DNA from: an uncultured Bacteroides sp.
GTDB lineage: Bacteria > Bacteroidota > Bacteroidia > Bacteroidales > Bacteroidaceae
Reading direction: 5' to 3'
Length of the DNA stretch: 64,000 nucleotides
Assembly (NCBI RefSeq): GCF_910585845.1
Contig: NZ_CAJUHF010000006.1
Coordinates: 1-64,000 of the forward strand
Position 1 is the stretch's first letter. The number at the start of each line of letters is the position of its first letter. Under the pieces are notes generated by a model. It ran no database searches. It was not told the DNA's origin and saw nothing but the letters and a program-made list of their open reading frames with translations. The position numbers and the translations under genes were made by a program. Shown here in pieces: positions 25,336 to 32,937 of the stretch.

Positions 25336-26357
25336 TGTGATATATCTTCTTCTATGTCTTTTTGTTATGAGTACATTTTGATGTGCAAAGATAGCGGTTT
25401 TCTACTCAAAGAAAAAGAGAAGGCTATGAAATATTCGCGTTCCAAATGCTGTCCCGACATAAATCCTTTTGTCTTCCTGTACTGCATCCCAGCTTTTCTC
25501 TCGCGTGCGCGTATATTATGTAGTTTTGCGCACATTTTACCTACACACCTACACTTTTACTCGTACATCAATGAATATCAAACATTTATATTGATGTAGG
25601 CAGGGTGTAGGCGAAGGTGTAGGCAATTTTACCTACACCCATCTGCTTTTCTTGTTAACCTTAGGTTAAGCATGCCAAAGCTAAGGTTTAGCGGCGTAAA
25701 CGTGAACTTCAGACGCTCCGAGTGCCTTGTATTGGAGTTAGAAACGAATGATTTTGCCTCGTGAGACGGATAAAACCATCCCATGAGATGATTTTCGTCT
25801 GCTCATGAGACGATTCTATTCAGCTCACGAGACAGTTTTATTCAGCCCACGAGACGAAATCAGTCGTTTTGCAAGACAAATATCACTCAAAACACCACTT
25901 GTTTTCACTCAAAACACCACTTGTTTTCACTCAAAACACCACTTGTTTTCACTCAAAACACCGCTTGTTTTCACTCAAAACACTAAAGCTTTCTGTCATA
26001 AGTATAAACTGGATAGATTAGTGTTTTATACGTATAAAGAACCACTATAATAGAATTTTTAAAAGAAACACTATATACAACTGGACGGCAAAGGCAAAAA
26101 GATGTTTCACCATAAACATCTGTAAGTAAGAGAAAAGAATAACAGGTGAAGGATGTGAAGAATGAACACACACAAAAAAATAACAGAGAAGACAAGACGC
26201 ACGGATGATTCACACCCATGATTCATACCTACATAGTTTTTCCCAAAGGATAAAGACAATTCGCACCTCTTTTTCAGATTATAGGTATGGAAACCGAATA
26301 TTTTTCCGTAATTTCGCGGAAATTTTAAAAAAATCATCTTAATCACAATTAAATACC
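25336..26357. other. 1-kb divergent intergenic region between metG and the DASS transporter
   Basis: No credible gene is found. It contains the metG -7 box (25386-25393), a GTGTAGG-rich stretch with inverted copies (25535-25650; GGTGTAGGCAA repeated about every 11 bp and the hairpin GGTGTAGG/CCTACACC), and the long 22-bp array at 25758-25984. The last 370 bp are AT-rich and should hold the transporter promoter. Confidence 0.6.
25758..25984. repeat. Composite 22-bp tandem array (10 units, two sequence families in register)
   Basis: Units at 25758, 25780, 25802, 25824, 25846 and 25868 are variants of CTCATGAGACGATTYTATTCAG. From 25885 the sequence becomes four nearly identical copies of ACTCAAAACACCACTTGTTTTC plus half a unit. 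Both parts have a period of exactly 22 bp, and the second continues the phase of the first (both units end in CACTCA at 25889 and 25911). There are no spacers, so it is not a CRISPR array. Confidence 0.92.
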
Positions 26358-27872
26358 ATGTATAAAATTTTTAGAGGTTTCCACTTAGTGGAGGCTTACC
26401 ATGATTTAAAGAAGGCCAAACGACTGGCAGAGAACCGCACGGTAGCCCGATGTGTTAAACTGGCTATAGCCATCGTTGTCTCACTCACCCTGTGGATGCT
26501 TCCGATAGAGACGTTCGGAATAGAAGGACTGACGATAATCGAACAGAGACTGATTTCCATTTTCGTATTTGCCACACTGATGTGGGTTTTCGAGGCGATA
26601 CCCGCATGGACCACTTCGGTGCTGATTGTAGTGCTGCTTCTGCTCACTACCTCCGACAGTAGTCTGTGGTTGTTCACCCAAGGAATATCTGCCGAAGAAC
26701 TGGGACAAACAGTGAAGTACAAATCTATCATGCACTGTTTTGCCGACCCCATCATCATGCTGTTCATCGGTGGATTCATTCTGGCAATTGCCGCTACCAA
26801 AAGTAATCTTGACGTACTGTTAGCACGCGTCATGCTGAAACCTTTCGGCACACAGTCGCGCTATGTACTGTTGGGATTCATCCTTGTTACGGCAGCCTTT
26901 TCCATGTTCCTCAGCAATACGGCAACGGCGGCTATGATGCTCACTTTCCTCACCCCGGTGCTGAAAGCGCTTCCGGCAGACGGGAAAGGCAAGGTAGGTC
27001 TGGCAATGGCCATCCCTGTAGCTGCCAACATAGGCGGTATGGGTACTCCTATCGGAACACCGCCCAATGCCATCGCCCTGAAATACCTGAATGATCCCGA
27101 AGGATTGAACCTGAACATCGGTTTCGGAGAGTGGATGGGATTCATGCTTCCCTATACCTTGATTGTGTTATTCATCGCTTGGTTCATCCTGTTGCGCCTG
27201 TTCCCCTTCAAACAGAAGACCATTGAGCTACAGATCGACGGTGAGGCAAAGAAGGACTGGCGTTCCATCGTGGTGTACATTACGTTTGCGGTGACGGTGT
27301 TGCTGTGGATGTTCGACAAGTTTACGGGAGTCAACTCCAATGTAGTGGCTATGATTCCGGTGGCAGTGTTCTGCGTGACGGGAGTAATCACCAAGAGAGA
27401 CTTGGAAGAAATCAGCTGGAGTGTGCTTTGGATGGTTGCCGGCGGCTTTGCATTGGGTGTCGCCTTGCAGGAGACCGGACTGGCCAAACACATGATCGAG
27501 GCTATTCCGTTCAACACTTGGCCACCTGTATTGATGATCGTAGGTTCCGGACTGATATGTTACGCTATGGCAAACTTCATTTCACACACAGCTACAGCGG
27601 CTCTGCTCGTTCCTATCCTTGCCATTGCCGGAAGCAGTATGCGTGAGAACCTCATGTCGCTGGGAGGCGTGGAGACACTGCTGATAGGTGTGGCCATCGG
27701 TTCGTCACTGGCAATGATATTACCTATCAGTACACCGCCGAATGCACTGGCACATGCAACGGGCATGATCAAACAGAAAGAGATGGAAAAGGTGGGAATC
27801 ATCATGGGTATCATCGGACTTATACTGGGATATACCATGTTGATCATACTGGGCTCGAACGGACTGTTATAG
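26358..27872 (+). CDS. Sodium-coupled anion transporter (DASS/SLC13 family)
   Basis: The 504-residue protein has about 11-12 hydrophobic segments and the family signatures FLSNTATAAMMLTFLTPVLK and NFISHTATAALLVPILAIAG (paired SNT-type motifs that bind sodium and carboxylate), plus ISTPPNALAHATG. It probably imports di- or tricarboxylates such as succinate, or sulfate. It is transcribed alone on the plus strand and ends at a strong terminator. Confidence 0.92.
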   Translation: MYKIFRGFHLVEAYHDLKKAKRLAENRTVARCVKLAIAIVVSLTLWMLPIETFGIEGLTIIEQRLISIFVFATLMWVFEAIPAWTTSVLIVVLLLLTTSDSSLWLFTQGISAEELGQTVKYKSIMHCFADPIIMLFIGGFILAIAATKSNLDVLLARVMLKPFGTQSRYVLLGFILVTAAFSMFLSNTATAAMMLTFLTPVLKALPADGKGKVGLAMAIPVAANIGGMGTPIGTPPNAIALKYLNDPEGLNLNIGFGEWMGFMLPYTLIVLFIAWFILLRLFPFKQKTIELQIDGEAKKDWRSIVVYITFAVTVLLWMFDKFTGVNSNVVAMIPVAVFCVTGVITKRDLEEISWSVLWMVAGGFALGVALQETGLAKHMIEAIPFNTWPPVLMIVGSGLICYAMANFISHTATAALLVPILAIAGSSMRENLMSLGGVETLLIGVAIGSSLAMILPISTPPNALAHATGMIKQKEMEKVGIIMGIIGLILGYTMLIILGSNGLL

Positions 27873-27939
27873 AAAGTATTAAAAAATCCTCCCCTGCCTA
27901 TGCCTGAATGAAAATAGTAAGGGGATGAACAATTGGTAG

Positions 27940-27993
27940 AATCTGCAAGTTTTCGACTATAAAGATGCGAAAACTTGCAGATTACTTTTTTTT
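27940..27993 (+). terminator. Rho-independent terminator of the DASS transporter gene
   Basis: AATCTGCAAGTTTTCG (27940-27955) pairs perfectly with CGAAAACTTGCAGATT (27968-27983), 16 bp with a 12-nt loop, followed by AC and a run of T. Confidence 0.92.
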
Positions 27994-28034
27994 AATAATA
28001 CACAGGAAAAATCCATCAACACAAGCTCGGAGGG

Positions 28035-30131
28035 TTATTGTGAAATCCAGATTTGCTTTCCTCCTTCATATAGAAAAGGTAATTCCTCTTTCCCGTAATC
28101 CAAATTCTTAAGAATGTACACCCCGCCGGCAGGTACATTCTTGAAAGAAAGAGAGCCGTCTTTAGCCTTTTTCCGTTCAAATTCTTTCCAAATTCCGTCC
28201 TGGAAATAACAAAGCGAATAGAGATTACCTGCTACTATCATATTATTGGCCGTACGTGGAATGAATTTCATCTCCTTTATCACGGCGGGGCACTCAAGTT
28301 CAAATTCCATTGTTGGCGCACTGATAAAAGTTTCTGCATCTTCATCTATCGCGTTCCAGTACGTTTCAGCGGCTTTCATCTCCAGTTTCTGCATATCATC
28401 CGTACCCTGTGGGGATGAAGTGTCATACCCCCAAAATTCTATCTCAGCGATATTCAGAGGACGCCTGTTTGCAGTGGCAAGGATAAAATAACGATACCGT
28501 TTAGTGTTTTTGACCGTAACAGTTTGCCAGTCAGGCTTAGGCGTTTCCGACAAAACGGCAATGGTATCATAATGATCATGAAGCTTATTGCGTGCAAGAA
28601 CATAAGCACCCTTAAGTTGCTTGTGCAATTTAAGCAAATGCGGTTTCAAAGGGTATTTACGATACAAAAGCATATCCATATACCTTGTCGTATCACATCG
28701 ATACTCTCTATAAGAAATACCATTTTCCACATCTTTGTCTTCTGCACAAAGCAAATCTGCCCCATTCCAACTCAATGACAAAGCCGATGCGTTTTCACGG
28801 GCAGTGAGGGGTTGAGGTGTGTCTTCTATGTATTTCAATGAAACCAACCTGAACGGCTCACCCACAGTCTTCAAACTATCACCTTCATAATAGGAAAGAA
28901 TGAAAGTCATGGAAAGAGGTACTTGATGGAACACAGCCTTCTCGGCGCATGAGTTTATTTCTCCCCATGCGACAGGCACTATACCACTCCGGGTAATATA
29001 CGATAAGTACGCCAAACGATTATGAGTTGATGCAGTGAAAGGCAACTCAAGAGAAACCGTTTGATGATAACGGTAGGTCTCATCCTGCAAAGTAGGCAGA
29101 GAAAGAATCTCAGGAACAACCTCTTTGGGAGCTTTCAAGAAATAAGGCGCTTGCTTATTAATGCCAAAAGTTCTTCTATACACTTTTCCCGCATATTTCA
29201 GATGTTCATCCCAGTCTTCCTTCAAATTATTCTGAGGCGTAGAATAGGGAATGTATATTCCGGTAGAGTCGGGCGATGCGTTCCAAAAATGACGGTTTTC
29301 CCTATCAGGCCATTGCGGAGTAAATTCATAGCAGACAGGAATCCCGCATGCTCTGAACAAGTTGGCAGTCCAGGTAACCTGATTGTGGCAGTTAAATTCC
29401 GTAGAAGGCAGGAACAAGTCATATAACTCCAGATTGTTTTTCCGCTCTGTATAATAACTGATACGCTGCTGTTTTAGGATATACATTTTGTAGCGTTCGA
29501 TAGGGACAGTGATTTTATCCGTCCCCTCCATACTTAATATGGAATGAAATCTTTCCCGGAGTTCCGATTTCTTATATAGTAAAGGCTCATCCGTTGCGCG
29601 GTAAGGTAAGACAGATTCTTTAAATTCATCAAATGACATATCCTTCAGTAACGGGGATGAACGCCATAGGCTGAAAGCTGTTTCTATATTATCTATCAGG
29701 AAATCAGCAGAGACTGTTTCAATATCCTTCTTCCCTTTGGAATAAACAGGCTGAGGAAATTCGTTATAGATTGAGGACAAACGGTTCCGAATGGAGTCGG
29801 GAATCTTAAATGCACGTGTCTTTATTTGCTTGGCCGTCATTCCTCCAAAATACAAATTAAAGAGTGAATCGGTCGTAGTGAAATAATCAACGTATTCATT
29901 AGACAATGATACTTCTTCCCTGCTTCCATGATAAGGCATATTGGCTATCAAGAAACAAGCTGCTTTATACTTTAGAGAATCCGTTTTGTAATAGTTCAAG
30001 ACTCTCTCCAGTTCCACAACATTGCGCCGTGCCAACTTCAACGCTTCTTGAACATCTTCAGGATAATCAGACGAACAAGCGTGACATAACAAAACGATAA
30101 GTACATAGAATAACTTTTGTCCTCTTTTCAT
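28035..30131 (-). CDS. Transglutaminase-like lipoprotein with C-terminal discoidin-like region
   Basis: The protein has 698 residues. The signal peptide ends in LLCHACSSD (lipobox). The central transglutaminase-like core has a candidate catalytic cysteine in STEFNCHNQVTWTANLFRAC and a histidine in NRHFWNA. The C-terminal third (residues about 530-690) looks like beta-sandwich, discoidin-like domains. Bacteroides proteins of this layout are surface lipoproteins of unknown substrate, possibly peptidases. It lies directly downstream of the A/B small-protein array, 82 bp after gene A1, and may be co-transcribed with it. Confidence 0.72.
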   Translation of the reverse strand: MKRGQKLFYVLIVLLCHACSSDYPEDVQEALKLARRNVVELERVLNYYKTDSLKYKAACFLIANMPYHGSREEVSLSNEYVDYFTTTDSLFNLYFGGMTAKQIKTRAFKIPDSIRNRLSSIYNEFPQPVYSKGKKDIETVSADFLIDNIETAFSLWRSSPLLKDMSFDEFKESVLPYRATDEPLLYKKSELRERFHSILSMEGTDKITVPIERYKMYILKQQRISYYTERKNNLELYDLFLPSTEFNCHNQVTWTANLFRACGIPVCYEFTPQWPDRENRHFWNASPDSTGIYIPYSTPQNNLKEDWDEHLKYAGKVYRRTFGINKQAPYFLKAPKEVVPEILSLPTLQDETYRYHQTVSLELPFTASTHNRLAYLSYITRSGIVPVAWGEINSCAEKAVFHQVPLSMTFILSYYEGDSLKTVGEPFRLVSLKYIEDTPQPLTARENASALSLSWNGADLLCAEDKDVENGISYREYRCDTTRYMDMLLYRKYPLKPHLLKLHKQLKGAYVLARNKLHDHYDTIAVLSETPKPDWQTVTVKNTKRYRYFILATANRRPLNIAEIEFWGYDTSSPQGTDDMQKLEMKAAETYWNAIDEDAETFISAPTMEFELECPAVIKEMKFIPRTANNMIVAGNLYSLCYFQDGIWKEFERKKAKDGSLSFKNVPAGGVYILKNLDYGKEELPFLYEGGKQIWISQ

Positions 30132-30164
30132 GTGTCGTTTAATAATATAAATATGATTTTAAGA

Positions 30165-30248
30165 AAGAACTGATAAGACAAAACATATCATAGCTACTGA
30201 TTTTGATATCTATTAAGCCTTAAAATGAAACATCTTATCTGTCCTTTC
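30165..30248. repeat. Degenerate third copy of the A/B intergenic repeat
   Basis: Sequence after gene A1 (TTTTAAGAAAGAACTGATAA and following, ending ACATCTTATCTGTCC) matches the 75-bp spacer that follows A2 and A3, with several changes. It suggests that another B unit once lay here and was lost, or that the array grew from this side. Confidence 0.7.
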
Positions 30249-30722
30249 TTTTAAGAGATGTGCAAACCAATAATCAAAGCTTACTGTAGCCCTATCATAA
30301 ATAAGTTTTACGGGATCGGTGGTTCCATATACCAGACAAGCGTCTATCTCTATTTTTTTAGTAGATGGATGATTCGCTTCAATATATCTTTCTAATAAAG
30401 AAGGATAACTAAAAATTATAGTCTCACCTGGTTGCATAACAAATACTTTCCTAATTTTTTCTCCAGCATGACAATAAACAAAATCAAGCCAAAAGGTACA
30501 TTCGTTATTTGCATCGTAAGCCTTTAACCAAAAAAGACTATCTTGTTTATTACCTCTATCATTCATAAAATAAATTTCAGCCTTTGCTTTATTGGTTACG
30601 GTAAATACCAAATTCTTAGTTTCCTTATTATATTGTATTTGAAGATCCAATGGTTTATCTTGAGCCACAATACAAATAGGAAACATTAAAGCAAACCAAA
30701 TAAAAATACATACATGTTTCAT
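30213..30722 (-). CDS. Secreted small protein A1 of the array (stop-codon loss, extended C-terminus)
   Basis: The protein has 169 residues from MKHVCIFIWFALMFPICIVA, a clear signal peptide, followed by a beta-rich domain (DLQIQYNKETKNLVFTVTNK, then MQPGETIIFSY). It is a paralogue of A2 and A3, which end at SFDY. In A1 the stop codon after SFDY is TGG, so translation runs 18 residues further into the spacer (WFAHLLKERTDKMFHFKA). It is farthest from the lipoprotein gene and the most diverged copy. Function is unknown; as part of the A/B array it may be an immunity-type protein, which is inferred. Confidence 0.72.
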   Translation of the reverse strand: MKHVCIFIWFALMFPICIVAQDKPLDLQIQYNKETKNLVFTVTNKAKAEIYFMNDRGNKQDSLFWLKAYDANNECTFWLDFVYCHAGEKIRKVFVMQPGETIIFSYPSLLERYIEANHPSTKKIEIDACLVYGTTDPVKLIYDRATVSFDYWFAHLLKERTDKMFHFKA

Positions 30723-30795
30723 GGGACTATTGTTTATAACAAAATTAAAAGATATGCCCAGCATGAGTATGGGCACATCTTCCGGCCTACATTTC

Positions 30796-31260
30796 CTATC
30801 TCAAGGGAAAATGAATCAAAGCATAAGTATTCTCATCCAAAGGAGGATCAAAATGTCCTTTGCTTACATCTATTTTGGTATTGCGATAATCGTTATACAA
30901 CTTTCGAATTACATCTTCTGGTATGGAACTAAAAAATTCATTTCTAATAAGGAAAGTTACAGACTCGATATCACCTTTATAAGTAATAATCATTTTAGCT
31001 ACCAAATTTGGACGACTTTCTTTCAAAATCTCAAGTTGCTCTTCCGTAAGATAGGTTCTATGTTTACACAATATAGTAGATACCCAATAATCACTATCAA
31101 GACTAAAACCTATGTGTTCAGTTTGCTTTTTACCTGTCTTAGAAAATGTTTCTCCCTTGGCCGTAACTTCAACAAAATTTATCCGATATTCATATTCAAA
31201 ATCTTGTCCAAGTACTAAAGTACTGCAAAGGATGAAAATCGTAAAAATAAAAGTTCTCAT
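30796..31260 (-). CDS. Secreted small protein B1 of the array
   Basis: The protein has 154 residues from MRTFIFTIFILCSTLVLGQD, a typical signal peptide. The start at 31260 is chosen over one at 31299 because the signal peptide begins there. The mature part is mixed alpha/beta (YLTEEQLEILKESRPNLVAK, NEFFSSIPEDVIRKLYNDYR). It is identical to B2 in protein and DNA. No domain is recognised. It alternates with A genes on the minus strand; B stop to A start is about 73 bp and contains a TGCCCA/TGGGCA hairpin. Confidence 0.75.
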   Translation of the reverse strand: MRTFIFTIFILCSTLVLGQDFEYEYRINFVEVTAKGETFSKTGKKQTEHIGFSLDSDYWVSTILCKHRTYLTEEQLEILKESRPNLVAKMIITYKGDIESVTFLIRNEFFSSIPEDVIRKLYNDYRNTKIDVSKGHFDPPLDENTYALIHFPLR

Positions 31261-31275
31261 ACAAATAGATTTTAA

Positions 31276-31350
31276 GAAAGGACTGATAAGATAAAACATA
31301 TCATAGTTATTGATATCAATCAGACCTTAAATGAAACATCTTATCAGTCC
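31276..31350. repeat. Intergenic inverted repeat between A2 and B1 (also 32381-32455)
   Basis: GGACTGATAAGAT (31286-31298) and ATCTTATCAGTCC (31338-31350) are perfect 13-bp inverted repeats about 39 bp apart. An identical copy lies between A3 and B2. It could form a long hairpin in the array transcript, acting as an attenuator or processing site. Confidence 0.7.
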
Positions 31351-31370
31351 TTCTTTAAGAAAGATGCGAA

Positions 31371-31826
31371 CTAATAGTCAAAGCTTGCTTTAACGTCATC
31401 AAAAGTAAGACGTTTTTGTTCTTTTACTCCATACACCAACCAAGCATCTATCTCTATCTTCTTAGTAGACGGATGCTCCTCTTCAATATATCTCTTTACT
31501 AAAGAGGAATAACTACAAACGATAGTCTCACCTGGTTGTATAATAAATGTTTTCTTTAGTTCTTCTCCATCTTGATGATAGATAAAATCAAGATTGAAAG
31601 TACATTGGTTATCCGCATCGTACGCTTTCAACCAAAAAAGACTACCTTGTAGGTTACCACGGTCATTTATAAAATAAATTTCAGACTTTGCTTTATTAGT
31701 TAGGGTAAGTACCAATTTTCTTGTTTCTTTATTGTATTGTATTTGAAGATCCAATGGTTTATCTTGTGCAACAATACAAATAGGAAACATTAAAACCAAC
31801 CAAATAAAAATACATACATGTTTCAT
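31371..31826 (-). CDS. Secreted small protein A2 of the array
   Basis: The 151-residue protein has signal peptide MKHVCIFIWLVLMFPICIVA and a beta-rich mature domain (DKPLDLQIQYNKETRKLVLT, IQPGETIVCSYSSLVKRYIE), ending KASFDY. It is closest to A1 and A3 (about 70 percent by eye). Signal peptides are nearly unchanged while the mature parts differ, as expected for diversifying secreted proteins. It lies between the two identical B copies. Confidence 0.75.
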   Translation of the reverse strand: MKHVCIFIWLVLMFPICIVAQDKPLDLQIQYNKETRKLVLTLTNKAKSEIYFINDRGNLQGSLFWLKAYDADNQCTFNLDFIYHQDGEELKKTFIIQPGETIVCSYSSLVKRYIEEEHPSTKKIEIDAWLVYGVKEQKRLTFDDVKASFDY

Positions 31827-31830
31827 GGGG

Positions 31831-32455
31831 ACTATTGTTTATAACAAAATTAAAAGATATGCCCAGCATGAGTATGGGCACATCTTCCGGCCTACATTTC
31901 CTATCTCAAGGGAAAATGAATCAAAGCATAAGTATTCTCATCCAAAGGAGGATCAAAATGTCCTTTGCTTACATCTATTTTGGTATTGCGATAATCGTTA
32001 TACAACTTTCGAATTACATCTTCTGGTATGGAACTAAAAAATTCATTTCTAATAAGGAAAGTTACAGACTCGATATCACCTTTATAAGTAATAATCATTT
32101 TAGCTACCAAATTTGGACGACTTTCTTTCAAAATCTCAAGTTGCTCTTCCGTAAGATAGGTTCTATGTTTACACAATATAGTAGATACCCAATAATCACT
32201 ATCAAGACTAAAACCTATGTGTTCAGTTTGCTTTTTACCTGTCTTAGAAAATGTTTCTCCCTTGGCCGTAACTTCAACAAAATTTATCCGATATTCATAT
32301 TCAAAATCTTGTCCAAGTACTAAAGTACTGCAAAGGATGAAAATCGTAAAAATAAAAGTTCTCATACAAATAGATTTTAAGAAAGGACTGATAAGATAAA
32401 ACATATCATAGTTATTGATATCAATCAGACCTTAAATGAAACATCTTATCAGTCC
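31831..32455. repeat. 625-bp identical duplication, copy 2
   Basis: Exact copy of 30726-31350, carrying gene B2. The offset is 1105 bp. Confidence 0.92.
31901..32365 (-). CDS. Secreted small protein B2 of the array
   Basis: The 154-residue protein is identical to B1 (signal peptide MRTFIFTIFILCSTLVLGQD, same mature sequence). Two perfect copies flanked by diverged A genes show recent homogenisation. It is preceded by the 13-bp inverted repeat at 32391-32455. Function is unknown. Confidence 0.75.
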   Translation of the reverse strand: MRTFIFTIFILCSTLVLGQDFEYEYRINFVEVTAKGETFSKTGKKQTEHIGFSLDSDYWVSTILCKHRTYLTEEQLEILKESRPNLVAKMIITYKGDIESVTFLIRNEFFSSIPEDVIRKLYNDYRNTKIDVSKGHFDPPLDENTYALIHFPLR

Positions 32456-32477
32456 GTTTTTTTTAGAAATAACAAAC

Positions 32478-32933
32478 TTAATAGTCGAAGCTTGCTTTAA
32501 CTATATCAAAAACAAGCTTTTTCCCTCCTTTTATACCATATAGCAATAAAGCATCTATCTCTATTTTCTTAGTAGACGAATGATATCTTTTTATGTATTC
32601 TTCAACTAAAGAAGGATAACTACAAACAATAGTCTCACCTGGCTGGATAACAAAAACTTTACTACATTCTTTTCCTTCTTGACAATAGATGAAATCAATA
32701 TTGAAAATACATTTATTATCCACATCATAAGCCTTCAGCCAAAAAAGACTACCTTGTTTATTACCTCTATCATTCATAAAATAAATTTCAGCCTTTGCTT
32801 TATTAGTTATGGTAAATGCCAAATTCTTAGTTTCTTTATTGTATTGTATTTGAAAATCTAATGGTTTATCTTGAGCTACAATACAAATAGGGAATACTAA
32901 CGCAAACCATATAAAAGTACATACATGTTTCAT
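32478..32933 (-). CDS. Secreted small protein A3 of the array, next to the metallopeptidase-like lipoprotein
   Basis: The 151-residue protein has signal peptide MKHVCTFIWFALVFPICIVA and a mature domain like A1 and A2, ending KASFDY. It starts only 4 bp after the stop of the lipoprotein gene, so the two are translated from one message. If the lipoprotein is a toxin, A3 is the first candidate immunity protein. The signal peptide would place it in the periplasm or outer membrane, where a surface toxin of a sister cell could act. Confidence 0.75.
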   Translation of the reverse strand: MKHVCTFIWFALVFPICIVAQDKPLDFQIQYNKETKNLAFTITNKAKAEIYFMNDRGNKQGSLFWLKAYDVDNKCIFNIDFIYCQEGKECSKVFVIQPGETIVCSYPSLVEEYIKRYHSSTKKIEIDALLLYGIKGGKKLVFDIVKASFDY

Positions 32934-32937
32934 AATA

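Larger units (their letters stand above)
30726..31350. repeat. 625-bp identical duplication, copy 1 (copy 2 at 31831-32455)
   Basis: This segment contains gene B1 and both flanking spacers. By reading, it is base-for-base the same as 31831-32455, at an offset of 1105 bp, whereas the adjoining A genes differ at many positions. This points to a recent unequal crossover or gene conversion. Confidence 0.92.

Noticed and set aside
23470..25599. Long plus-strand frames opposite metG
   Set aside because: Shadow of a complete, conserved metG; biased composition (Val/Gly/Gln-rich) typical of antisense reading.
25885..25984. Possible CRISPR array
   Set aside because: The repeats are contiguous without spacers and no cas gene is in the window.
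25805..26050. Open frame with repeated FSLKTPLVFTQNT
   Set aside because: It is only the translation of the 22-bp array (22 bp is not a multiple of three, so the frame shifts between units); it has no ribosome site or homologue.
30721..31218. Plus-strand frames inside the B genes, also duplicated
   Set aside because: They duplicate only because the DNA does. The minus-strand frames have signal peptides and sensible composition.
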